A stretch of DNA of 25,950 nucleotides from Haplomitrium mnioides. Lineage: Eukaryota > Marchantiophyta > Haplomitriopsida > Calobryales. Each line of letters starts with the position of its first letter. The first letter of the stretch is position 1. The position numbers and the translations under genes are program-made. The notes beneath the pieces were generated by a model. That model ran no database searches, was not told the DNA's origin, and saw only the letters and a program-made list of their open reading frames with translations. The stretch covers positions 19,358 to 45,307 of the forward strand of contig JBNGIS010009185.1 of assembly GCA_049999725.1 (NCBI GenBank), in the 5' to 3' direction. Below are positions 10,085-19,688 of this stretch, piece by piece.

Positions 10085-10939
10085 CAAATAGGCTACTCAA
10101 AATAAGAACTTTTTTAAAAGGAAAAAACGTGGTTTTGAGCTCAAAAAAATAGAGAAAACGAGGTTATTTTCTTAAAACAATAAGTATATGAGTTTTTGAG
10201 CTTCATTTTTGGTCATTTTAACAAGGATGATGGAGCAAGAGTCAATTTCATTATGCAAAATCAAACCATCTTCTAAGTTTATATGAAAATATTGGAAATC
10301 TCAAAATCGATGAAAAGTATAAAAATTATGGTAATTTTTCACAAAAAACTTGCATTTATCATTTATTACAATTTGAAGCCTAATAATTGAAGTTCACATC
10401 TAAAGAAACTATTTTGAAATATGTTTGGTTGCACAAACTCTATACGAGCATAAACATGGTGCTCTTTGAAACTTAGTTTTTGGAAAAAAATTCCAAAACA
10501 TGAGGAAAATACCCAAGCGGACTAGAAGTCAAGGGAATGAGTTTGCAATTGTATACACAAAAACCAACAAAATGAAACATTGCATGGATTTAGAAGCTCT
10601 ATTTTCAAGTTCAAGCAAGAAAGAGGCTTTTATTTGAAGTTGAAAATCCATGCACGCAAAAGTTAAAGTGGGCATAAAAGAAAGGTTTTAGTATTTAAAA
10701 ATATTATATAATTCAGAGAAACATATACTTAAAGGAGTCACATTCAAAATAAAAAAGATAGTGGCTAAGGAGATTGAACTAAGAGTGTAAACAAGAAATA
10801 TCTCCAAGTTTTTGGCTAGATTCTACCAAACAAAGGTTTCGAGTTCTACAAAAGAGTCTTTGACTAGTGTAGAATCTAAGTTCTAATCAGTATTCTTTGC
10901 ATGTAGAACCTTGAGGGTTGTATATGAGAAGTAGAACAT
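10085..10939. other. Left subterminal non-coding DNA of the inserted element
   Basis: AT-rich DNA with no reading frame, RNA gene or tandem array that I can support. It includes the self-complementary TTTTGAGCTCAAAA at 10133-10146. Confidence 0.5.
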
Positions 10940-11330
10940 GTGAAAGGCTTGGACTTCCACCCCAAAGTCTATGCGCGCATAGGAATCCAAGCTCAACATC
11001 TAAAAAGTCCACCCCAAAGTCTCTATGCGCATCGGAATTCGAGCTCACCATCTCAACACTCCACAATAAATAATATCAAGAACCTAGATTTTAGGGTTTT
11101 TAGGAGAGTTTTGCACGCACAATGTTTTGACTTGTGAATCAAAGTCTACGCGTGCATAGGGTTTAGACTTCTACAATCAAGGCTACAAACGTTAAAGGTT
11201 CTTTTTTTTGCAACAAACTCTATGCATGCTAAAGATTTTGTCTTCTGATTCGGAATTTAAAAGTAAAATGGGTGTAAAACTCTACATCAAAGTCAAAACG
11301 CGTCTAAGGATTTCAATTTTACATTAGAGG
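10940..11330. repeat. Alternating-core minisatellite cluster A
   Basis: Two 52-bp units start TCCACCCCAAAGTCT at 10956 and 11008. Their cores are TATGCGCGCATA (10970-10981) and TATGCGCAT (11024-11032). Looser copies follow with TACGCGTGCATA (about 11147), TATGCATGC (11221) and AACGCGT (11298). The core always alternates pyrimidine and purine while the flanks differ. The cluster lies 3' of the minus gene. Confidence 0.8.
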
Positions 11331-11477
11331 CCTTACAAGAAAAAGATAGGTAGTCAATTTGGGCAAATGCTTTAGAAATACAATAACCTTAAACTCTTTT
11401 AGCAAGCACTAAAGTTGGAAACAACACACTTACATTTTGGATAAGAAAAAATTTTACAAACCAAATGAAAATATTAA

Positions 11478-11768
11478 CTAAAGATTCAAGTTTAATTTAC
11501 AAAGAATAACATTCAACTTAGAATGATTTACAATAAAAAGTTCAAGATGGCAGATAAACTCAACAAATTGCTTTATCACATTCTCACGTACTTTATAAAA
11601 TAATAATCTTAAATTATAATATAATTGAAAGTGCACAATATATAATAAGATTTTTAAATTACTTTGGTCACTTGTCTCGACTTCTGTGGATTCAACTTCA
11701 AAAGATTCATAAGGATTTACTTGATCTATCTCATTGTTAATGATAGTGATTGAATCTCTTTGAAACAT
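11478..11768 (-). other. Possible 3'-terminal exon of the minus gene
   Basis: A minus-strand open stretch begins MFQRDSITIINNEIDQV and has an acidic, serine/threonine-rich part (ESFEVESTEVETSDQSN) before becoming low-complexity. It lies just downstream of the last recognisable part of the minus gene and could be its tail. No motif supports it, so it may be chance. Confidence 0.25.
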
Positions 11769-13740
11769 ATCAAGATTGATTGCTTTTTGTCTTTTGTACT
11801 AAAATAGATTTGATTTAATGGTAGCTAAAGTGTTTTTCCTCAATTGGTTTTTTTTGTATAAGAAGAAAATCAAAAGACAGAATCATGATTTGTGTCACAT
11901 CAAGTACATCAATATGTAACTTGGAGTTGTGTTTGTTGCTGTTATTTTTTTTGGAAAGTATTGTCCAAAAAATGCATCCTCAGCCTTATAAACAAACCAT
12001 TGAACACGCATTCGTTTTGGGTTTGGGAGATCTTCCTCATCAAATGACAAAACTTTAAGAACTTTGGCAACCCAAAATGGTTTTCCCTTTCGATCTAGAG
12101 ATACAACAATACAAATAAACATTCTAGCTTTCAACTCATGTAGATTGCCAAATTTGTGCTAGTATCGGGTGTTATGTGAAAGAGTCCCTTCTTGCAACCT
12201 AGGTGCTCCATCATAGATTGCTCAATGTGTAGAAATTTTTTACTATATTGGAATATCCTCTTTTGTTTGTTGAGCATCAACCTGAGAACCTAGACAAGCA
12301 TTTTGAGAATCATTACAAGTGTTTGTTGGTTGTGAAGAGCGAAAGGTGAATTCTACTTCAAGTCCTCGTCTTTTTTTTTCAAGGATGTAGGATGCAATCT
12401 CTTGTTGAGCAAGAAAAAAGTCATTACACCATTGAATATGAGAGTCTATAAATAACTTGTAATTGTTCTCACTTATGTTGTCCCTTATCGAAAAGACCAC
12501 TTTCTCGGCATCAACTTCTCTTTCTTCCTTTTGAGATCATTTGACTTCAGAATATGCCTTGAGAGGAATCAACAGTAAACTCAAAATTTCTCAAGTAGGC
12601 ACTTGAGTTGACAAATACCATATGTAGGTAACCGAAATTCATCTGTTGAAAACTATTTGCTCCAAATCTTTGCATTGGAATCATTCAACTAGAGCTTGAA
12701 TTATTGATTAAAGGTAATATCATGTATCCTTTGAACTAGAGAGACACGTTGTTGCAAAAACATTTTGAAATCCCAAGTTTCCAACAAAAGAATTACTTGA
12801 GGTCTAGGATTATACGATAACTGTAGCGCTTTGCTAAGACTCGTAAATGTCAAAGCTTTGACACATTTCAAACGTTTTGAGAATCGGCTGAACATTTGAT
12901 CGATTTGATCATGAGTATGGCCAACCATGAGAAATCCAGCCTTGATTTTTTGAAAAACATTCTTGGCAATAAGGAGACTAAGATATCCAAAATAGATGGA
13001 ATTCTTATTCTTTCATGTCGTATTGTCCAATTGAAGATACAAAGTTGAAGGCATCGGCCCTTCAAAGTCACATAATATTTTGTTAAGCACAGTAGCTGTC
13101 AAATTAGAATTGCTTCTCAAGTTTTTGTAGGTTAAAAAACCCTTGAAGAAAGAGCATAATTGAATATTAAGGCACCAACAACATGCACACTCACCAAACA
13201 ATCTTTATCAATGTTTTTTGGTGGTGAAGGCTAGTGTGGAATAGCAGTTTTCTTCTTATCCATTCAATCAATAAAAATTCCCAAGTATTTTTGACCATTG
13301 ATATAACATTTTCTTCAATGGTTTGCAAGTTTTGTTCTTTTTTTCATTTGTTGGTCATGATAAATAAACAATTGGCCACTATATTTGACTACGTCATCAC
13401 AAAGCACAAAGACATTAATCTATTTTAGTAAAACATATGTCAATGTTTTGAACTTCAAAAGACAACCTTAGGCTCTAAAAATATTAAAATGAGCTTACAC
13501 AAATGTTTGGATTGGCAGAAGTGAAAATTTATAAAAAGATAAAAATCAAACTTTAGTAAATTTAAATAAAAGTGGATCTAAATAACATTCAAAATAATTA
13601 CTTGTTCTTGACTTGAAATAAACAAAAGTTTTGAAAGGAGAAAAACACGATTTGTTATCAAAAGGCCACAAACTAGAACTTCAATTTCAAAGGCATCTTG
13701 GACTCTTTATTCGCAAAGGATTAAAAAAACCAAAACAGAT

Positions 13741-13756
13741 CCTATGTGCGCATAGG
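13741..13756. repeat. Single alternating-core palindrome (cluster B) in an intron of the minus gene
   Basis: CCTATGTGCGCATAGG is a 16-bp palindrome with one mismatched pair. It lies in the intron that also contains the assembly gap 13871-13970, so more copies may be hidden in the gap. Confidence 0.75.
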
Positions 13757-13870
13757 ATCAGTAGAGACAACAATAGATTATATGCACGGTTATGACCAAG
13801 AGCAACAGCAATACTATATTGGCTTGCTTTGATTGTTGTCGTGACTGGTTTTGAAAGAAATAAGAACAAA

Positions 13871-13970
13871 NNNNNNNNNNNNNNNNNNNNNNNNNNNNNN
13901 NNNNNNNNNNNNNNNNNNNNNNNNNNNNNNNNNNNNNNNNNNNNNNNNNNNNNNNNNNNNNNNNNNNNNN
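13871..13970. other. Assembly gap of 100 N
   Basis: One hundred N, probably a placeholder length, inside the presumed long intron of the minus gene. The short protein-like frames across it have no meaning. Confidence 0.99.
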
Positions 13971-14794
13971 CGGTCTTGCACAATGACAAGCAATTATTTT
14001 GACAACATCAAATTCTCTTCAATCTAAAAATTGACATTGGATCAAGCTTTTTCTTCACAAAGCTTTTGTTATGCTAGGCTTTCCGCAAAGAATTTTCACG
14101 TAAGGTGTTTACTCGTTTGGGTTTTGGCCCAATCAAAGAATTCTTATGTTGTACTGGTCAATTCGGTCCATAAGCAAATCCAACTATCATAGATAATTCA
14201 TCATTCTAAAGATCTTGATCATCATCATAAACACTATTTGTTCTTTTACAATAAGTTTTCAAAGGACTCAAGGTCCTTCTTAAGGATTAGGAGAACTGCA
14301 CCATGCCAAAACAGAATCTTCATCAATATCTTGAACATTAGAAAATATTTTTGACAATATAATCGGTGCTCTTGGAGATAACTCTAATGAAATATTAATT
14401 GATTGAGATTCTTTGCTAGAATCATTTCCCAAACTGTCGTTCAAAGATTCCTCCAAAAGAATTCGGTTTGTTTCAGACTTCCCAATCTCATTGCGAGGTC
14501 CAACTTGAACTGAAAGCACTTGTTGTTTGAGTAGTGCTATCGAGGACATCAATGCATCTTCAAAATTGAAACCGTCCACTGATTTTATGCATTTTTTGTA
14601 TTATTTGACAAACACATTTTGATCTTGAATTTCGAGGTCTCCCTTAGATGAGGACAAAGAAAGGTCCACAACCATCTGGAAATTCTGAGTTGATCGTCAT
14701 TCTGTTGATATGTTGGAGAAGTCAAAAGAAAGATTTAACTTTGACTGCTTGACCGACAATAAAGATTTTGTGCGTGCAAAAGGATGTGTCTTCA

Positions 14795-14944
14795 ATCCTA
14801 GGAAAGCAATGGGTTCCCTCTTTGATCCTTTGTGAGAAAGTTGCTCACTTCTTAATCCTATGCGCGCATTGGGTTTACTCCTTGACTCTATGCGCGTATA
14901 GAGTTCAATCCTTGATCCTATGCGTTCATAAGGTTCAACTTCTC
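14795..14944 (+). repeat. Five tandem 30-bp units (cluster C) in intron 1 of the minus gene
   Basis: Units start at 14795, 14825, 14855, 14885 and 14915, an exact 30-bp period, each of the form ATCCTATGCGCGCATTGGGTT...CTTG. The three right-hand units carry TATGCGCGCATT, TATGCGCGTATAG and TATGCGTTCATA. The two left-hand units keep the frame but have lost the core. The array sits wholly between the exon 1 donor and exon 2 acceptor. Confidence 0.92.
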
Positions 14945-15153
14945 GATCTTCTTGGGTGGATCTTTTGATTCAACAAAAGCCATCTTTTCCCTAATATACT
15001 TGCCATCACACTTGATGCTTTTGGTAGTCCATCGCTCACCTCTAAAGAATTGCGGTTTGAACAAATCTCTAACTACCGATCAAAAATAATTCTTTTTTGT
15101 GAACATGAATCTTGGAATTCTAACCTCTTCTTGCTTTTAAAAACTCCAGCCAT

Positions 15154-15614
15154 TGAAAAAGCTTACTAAAAGTCAACTACTTGAAGAAACTATTTTAACA
15201 AATATTGTCAACCTTCTACGGCCTACATAAAACAAGTGTTTTTTTTAAGGAAATTTTACAAAATGACAAAATTATAAGTTTTTTGTGAAGAAATTGAAAA
15301 CAAAAATTGGAAAGATGAAAATGAGCAATACTTTATATACTAACATTTTTTTGCACAACCTGAATCTACATGTCAAGAGCTTTGCGAATAATTTCTTGGC
15401 GAGAAAAGACGTTTTTAAAAATTTAGGTATAAAATGAGCGACAATTGAAAGTTTCTTTCCATTGTCACGAGTTCACTTTCTAATTTTTGTTTTCTTGTCA
15501 TCTCTATTTTTGCATTTTCTTGTTATTTTGCCATTTTCAGCTGTTTTTTTTTTTGCGAACTTTTGTTCCTCAGATTTCTAACCTCAAATTCTACTAGTTG
15601 TTACTTTCAGAAAA
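15154..15614. promoter_or_regulatory. Shared promoter region between the divergent minus and plus genes
   Basis: The two genes start 461 bp apart and point away from each other. TATATAAA on the minus strand (15339-15332) and TATAAAA on the plus strand (15428-15434) lie about 90 bp apart and in the right orientation for each gene. The plus leader ends with TTACTTTCAG (15601-15610) just before ATG 15615, so a leader intron is possible. None of the minisatellite copies occurs here. Confidence 0.55.
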
Positions 15615-16029
15615 ATGGCATCACATGTCAATGTTTCCAAACTTGCTTAAGCAAAGCCTTGTAGGTATTCCTATTTTTTAAAGGTTCTAGAGCTAGAAAA
15701 ATTAGACTGGAAATGGCTACTAAATTGTAGATCAATGAAAAACATTGATCAACACCTTTACGTTTTGCTGGTGAAGGTGAAAAATATAGCCTGGGTCTTT
15801 TGGTCCATATCACCATGATTAGAGAGGGGCAGCGAGCCAACATCGAGTTGCTTGTACAGTCACTCGATAGCATTACCCTTTACGAGGCCTCTTGCAAATG
15901 ATATTGCTTTTCAGAGATGAAAAAGAGGGACATCTTCACCAAGAATCTATAGCCGGCTAAGGATGAAGGCAAGTTAAGATCTTAAAAGTATTTTTCATTT
16001 GTTTCCTTTTTATAATGACTCAAAAATCA

Positions 16030-16200
16030 ATGCGCATATGGGCTTTTGAGTCCCTGAACGTATGGAATCCCTAGCTTATAAGAGTATGGACTTCAGAGTC
16101 CTTGCTTGCCTAGACTTCTAAGTCCATATACACATACACTTACTAGTCTCTGCATGCCTAGACTCCCTAGTCCATGCATGCCTGGACTCCCTAGTCTTTT
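16030..16200. repeat. Alternating-core minisatellite (cluster D) in intron 1 of the plus gene
   Basis: Units of about 24 bp have cores ATGCGCATATG, CATATACACATAC, CTGCATGC and CATGCATGC, joined by CTAGACTCCCTAGTC-like spacers. The best adjacent pair is 24 bp apart (16151 and 16175). It lies wholly within the intron between about 15988 and 16296. Confidence 0.8.
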
Positions 16201-17856
16201 TTAGCTTAGATTGAATGTTTAGTACATTGTTACTCTTTGTAACACTTGGAGAGTTTTTGTTTAACATGTTTGATCATTTTTTATTTTGTTTTTCAGTTCA
16301 CTCAATATTTGGCAGACTTTGTTGATGCCTACCCGGACGCAAAGCGCATTGAACAAGACTTCATCAAGATGGCTATCAACATCAAACTAGTGAAGCCCAA
16401 GCAAGAAGTCCACATTGTGCAATTACTGCCACATCCAAGCATGGAAACAATGTTAGCACCATCAATAGGACCTTCATTTGCAAAAAAGAGAAAGGCGGAG
16501 TAGCTAGTCGAGGCTCGAAAAAGAAGAAGCAGACCCATCCAAAGAAGAAGCCTGTTTCGGCACCAGTTATTGAGGGTGAACTTGCACCCTCCCCCTCTCC
16601 CTCAAGGTCATCCTCTGCGACCCTTTTGTCTTCAACTCCAAGCAGTTCAGATGAGGAAGCAGAGCCAGAGCTTGTGCAAGCTCCAACATCAAGATCAAAA
16701 AGGCAATCGTACAAGGGGCTGCAAACCTTTCAGAAACATGAGCAAGTGGATCCTCAGATATTGCCTTAGGAGAATAAGAATAAAACTCAAGATTCTACAA
16801 TCCAACGGTGCAGAGTCCGAGAGGAAACCATTACAATTCGGTTGGAGAATTTGAGTCTTCCAAAACTAGGAATAGACACCTAGGGGTCATTCCAGACTAG
16901 GAGGTTGAATGAAGACTTTGTTGAGCTTTTGGCGTAGAGAATGCTCACCAATCAATATGCGCACAATTTTTTAATTGTTGTTGCTGACCCAAAGTGCGGG
17001 TTAAAGAATAAGTCAAAGTTTGATCTGAGGAACCTTGACAAGTATCAGTACAAGATTGCAAAAGGTAATTAGAGTCATGTCGCAAGGCATCTTTTAATCA
17101 CCAAATACGGAGTGAAGAATCCAATGTTGTCACTCTGCAACTGCTATGTGTACGTGGGCTTGACTCCAACAGAAGCTTGTATTTTTGCAATATATGACAA
17201 TTATAACCAACGATATAGGTTGGAAATGACCTCAATTCAAAAGGTCAAATATTGGCATCAAAGGTTTATTGAGAGTGGGATGGTGTCATCTCAAAAATTA
17301 AAAAGAGAGCTAGTGTTAGAGATCTTGGAGATTAAGCCAAAGTCAACTCTTGCGAAGACAGTCACTTTTCAAGACAATCAGTTTCAGCTTGCATTGTAAA
17401 GTGGTGAGCTTTTGGATTTACAATAGGGCATTTTTTTTAATGTGGGAGAAGAACACTGTCAAGGGCCAAAAGTTGAAGGCCAAAGGTTCCTTGAGAATGA
17501 AGGACATGAAGTGGACACCTTGGTGGTCCCTTTAAGGTCTTCTTGGTGAAATTAAAATCTCAGTTTTGAAATAAGTTTAAGCTAGAGAGCTTTCGATTGA
17601 AGAGATGTCTTGGGAATTGGAGAGACACAAGTTTTTTGTGGTGATGGTGAAGCCTTTTTGCTCAAAAGTGTATTGCAAAACTTGGGAAGAAGCAATGATT
17701 AAATATCCCATCCACACCAAAGAGTCAAAGATATCATCATTCTATTCAAGTTTTAAAAAACTATTGGTAAGTGTTTTTTTTTCCAATTCTGTTTTCGTGT
17801 TTGTTTTTATTTTGCTTCTAAATATTTAAGACACTAGGTGCGCAACGTCTCTCGAG

Positions 17857-18092
17857 TCTATGTGCGTATTGACTCTTGAGTCCAAGTGCAAAAACCATGG
17901 AGAGTCCATGGCGCATGGACTCGAGAGTCCATGCGCTGATAGACTCTTGAGAGTTTATGTGCACAAGGACTCATCAGACCATGTATGCATAGACTCAAGA
18001 GTCCATGCTCACAAGGACTCTCGAGTATGTTCACGCATGGACTCTCGAGTCTGTGCCCGCATGGACTCGAGAGTCTATGTGCGCATGGCAAC
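17857..18092 (+). repeat. Ten tandem 24-bp units (cluster E) in intron 2 of the plus gene
   Basis: Units start at 17857, 17881, 17905, 17928, 17954, 17978, 18002, 18026, 18050 and 18074. The period is 24 bp except one 23 and one 26. The approximate consensus is TCTATGTGCGCATGGACTCTCGAG. It contains two palindromes: the alternating core (CCATGCGCATGG type) and CTCGAG within ACTCTCGAGAGT. Because 24 is a multiple of three, both strands stay open as an eight-residue protein repeat, but the array lies between a good donor (17767) and acceptor (18166), so it is read as intronic. Confidence 0.93.
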
Positions 18093-18790
18093 TTAGTCTC
18101 TCCTTATTGTCTACTCAAAGTTTTTGCTTATTGTTTTAATCTAATTTGTTTATCTTTTTTTTACAGGGCAATAAAACATTCAAATGGCAGCTAGCCAAAA
18201 CATTGGCGGTCGTTGCTAAAAGCAAACAAAAAATTGGGGGTCAAAGAAGCCCCCTATTGATAAAGATCAATCCCCTACTCTTGTCTCCTACCCTCTTGCT
18301 TTTCTGCTTCACTGCTAGAAAGCAAGAGAATGGAAGGCAAGACAATTAAATGAAACGTCTGCACTTCTAACAAAAGGAGGTTCTAATGAGCAAGACGAGG
18401 ACTTAATGTCCTATGTTGATGGACTCAACATGGCATATTATCAAGTCCACGGGGAGTCTTATGCTCGACAGTTGAAGAGTTTAGTGAAACCAAGATGTTT
18501 CACTTTAGCTATTGCTAATATTCCTTACCGTTAAAACCTTAAGGAATGTAAGCATGATGATTTGGAACCCTTTACAAAGGATGATATTTTTGATATGGTT
18601 TCTTTTTTTTGTGGCTATTACTACTTTGGAGTTTTGGTCTTTTGTAATTCTCCACTCTTCGCAACAGTTTGGCATTGTTGAGGACGCTTTACTAGAGGTT
18701 TGTTGTGGCTGCAAATGTCAAAGCTTCTCAAGCAATAGATTTAGATGAGATCATTCCTCTTGAAAACATTAGGGCTGTAGTATCATACTG

Positions 18791-18953
18791 ATGTTGTTTT
18801 TGTATATAATCAAGTATTTTTCTCACAAAATATTATTTGATTTATCTTTTTTTCTTGTCGCATTCATGATGGAATTTCCTTCACAAAATTATTTTTAAAC
18901 AAAACACATTTGTTTTCATTAAAATTAGTTACAAAGTCTATGCTTGGATGGAA
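18791..18953. other. AT-rich 3' region of the plus gene
   Basis: No coding frame. It lies between the end of the methyltransferase-like reading and repeat cluster F, and is probably 3' untranslated sequence. Confidence 0.4.
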
Positions 18954-19128
18954 GGTGCCTACGTCCAATTACTCGACGGTCCATGCTCGCGTGGGTTTCT
19001 GTTGTCCATGTGCGCATTGGCTTTAGTTGTTCAAGCTTGTATGGGCTTAAGTTGTCCATGTGCACGTAAGCTTTAGTTTTTCAAGCTCACGTGGTCTTAA
19101 ATAGTCCGAACGCGCATTTTTTTAGCAT
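18954..19128 (+). repeat. Tandem 25-bp units (cluster F) 3' of the plus gene
   Basis: Six units start at 18979, 19004, 19029, 19054, 19079 and 19104, an exact 25-bp period, of the form GTCCATGTGCGCATTGGCTTTAGTT. A worn seventh unit probably precedes them from 18954. Cores include CATGCTCGCGTGGG, CATGTGCGCATT, CATGTGCACGTA and AACGCGCAT. Confidence 0.9.
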
Positions 19129-19214
19129 TTTTTTCACAATTATTTCGCTTCAACAATCCTCTTATGCCTACTTATTTGGGTTCTAGCTCAAAGTTATTGC
19201 ATGTGAAAACCTCA

Positions 19215-19330
19215 ACATTCCACACATGTCTAAGCTTTATCATTCAAAGTGCAAAGTTGCTTCGACAGTCTCTATGTGCATGAGCTTTAAAACTACGGCT
19301 CAAAGTTCATGCATGCTAAAGCATCTTTTT
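19215..19330. repeat. Alternating-core minisatellite remnants (cluster G)
   Basis: Irregular copies carry ACACATGT (19222), TATGTGCATGAG (19273) and TTCATGCATGCTAAAGC (19307), with the linker CTTTA/GCTTTA shared with cluster F. No exact period is left. Confidence 0.6.
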
Positions 19331-19688
19331 TTATTGAATATGTTTCTCATAAATTTTTAATGTTTTCATCAATTTGTGAAATTAATGATATCTTGGTTAG
19401 TTTTGAAAATAATTCACAACGAATGTCGTGTATATTTTGCATATTTTTTGTTAGGTGAAGCTTGTGCTTTTTAAAGCATAAATTATGAAAGTAATTTTAA
19501 TAATAATAATCTCATAAGCAAATTTGTTTTGAATGCATTGTAATATTGAAATAAGCAATTTTGATATATAAGTTATTTTTAATTTTGCAAACGAGCATTA
19601 CTAATGTGAAAATCATGATTTTGGATGCTAAAATTTCAAAGCTGGTTTTTGAGAGCAAAAAATAAAATAAGAACCCAATAATGGTTCC
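19331..19688. other. Right subterminal non-coding DNA of the inserted element
   Basis: AT-rich DNA without supported genes. CTGGTTTTTGAGAGCAAAAAATAAAATAAGAAC at 19642-19674 shares short blocks with the left subterminal region, both directly (AAAATAAGAAC at 10099) and inverted. Confidence 0.45.

Larger units (their letters stand above)
11895..15153 (-). pseudogene. Decayed gene of the VGHTHxxID family (DUF7869-like), possible DDE-type transposase
   Basis: Translation runs from ATG 15153. Exon 1 (to 15040: MAGVFKSKKRLEFQ) ends at donor GTGAGC. A phase-0 intron (15039-14745) holds 30-bp repeats. Exon 2 (about 14744-14280) has KLNLSFDFSN and DGFNFEDALMSSIALLKQQ. A long intron with the N gap follows. 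The core exon (about 13440-12700) gives YLGIFID-stop-MDKKKTAIPH, LTATVLNKIL, PSTLYLQLDNTT-stop-KNKNS, YFGYLSLL and MVGHTHDQIDQMFSRFSKRL. Downstream, KPFWVAKVLKV and KRMRVQWF look like a small C-terminal chromatin-type module. From memory these motifs mark a eukaryotic family (DUF7869) of unknown function. Candidate acidic triad: D at 13269-13267, D at 13027-13025, and D at 12910-12908 or 12901-12899. Calling it the transposase is inference. Several stops (some CGA to TGA) and frameshifts break it. Confidence 0.7.
15615..18790 (+). pseudogene. Decayed gene: ParB-like domain joined to a putative DNA methyltransferase
   Basis: Exon 1 (15615 to about 15987) includes FAGEGEKYSLGLLVHITM and RANIELLVQSLDSITLYEA. 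An intron with repeats ends TTTTTCAG at 16296. Exon 2 (16297-17766) starts FTQYLADFVDAYPDAKR, then has a basic, Ser/Pro/Glu-rich linker (SKKKKQTHPKKK) and a ParB/sulfiredoxin-like part: FLIVVADPKCGL, YQYKIAKGN-stop-SHVARHLL (like the GxHR motif), VYVGLTPTEACIFA, NQRYRLEMTSIQKVKYW. A phase-0 intron (17767-18166, GTAAGT...TTACAG) is filled with 24-bp repeats. Exon 3 holds RCFTLAIANIPYR (18496-18531), an [DNS]PPY-like motif IV with Ile for the first Pro, then FTKDDIFDMV and FWSFVILHSSQQFGIVEDALLEV, the usual strand-helix ending of N6/N4 methyltransferases. ParB-methylase fusions are known in phages and bacteria. At least four TAG stops in exon 2 and several frameshifts show decay. Confidence 0.6.

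Noticed and set aside
13687-13989. A 100-residue minus-strand frame.
   Set aside because: One third is N gap, and the rest is presumed intron with a minisatellite core translated (ILCAHRI).
14768-14968. A plus-strand frame with repeated SLILCAH phrases as a membrane peptide.
   Set aside because: It is the 30-bp intronic tandem repeat translated; 30 is a multiple of three, so the frame stays open by chance.
16382-16714. A 110-residue minus-strand frame.
   Set aside because: It is the shadow of the Ser/Pro/Lys-rich linker in exon 2 of the plus gene.
16297-17400. TAG read as glutamine (a variant nuclear code), because all stops in this exon are TAG at plausible Gln sites.
   Set aside because: TGA and TAA stops and frameshifts occur in the same gene and in neighbouring relics. 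CHG deamination explains the TAG bias without a new code.
17857-18092. Regular short palindromic repeats resembling a CRISPR array.
   Set aside because: Units are directly adjacent with no unique spacers, there are no cas genes, and the setting is a eukaryotic intron.
17858-18096. Open frames on both strands that could be a protein of eight-residue repeats.
   Set aside because: They arise because the DNA repeat is 24 bp. The region is bracketed by a good splice donor (17767) and acceptor (18166) that join the flanking frames in phase.
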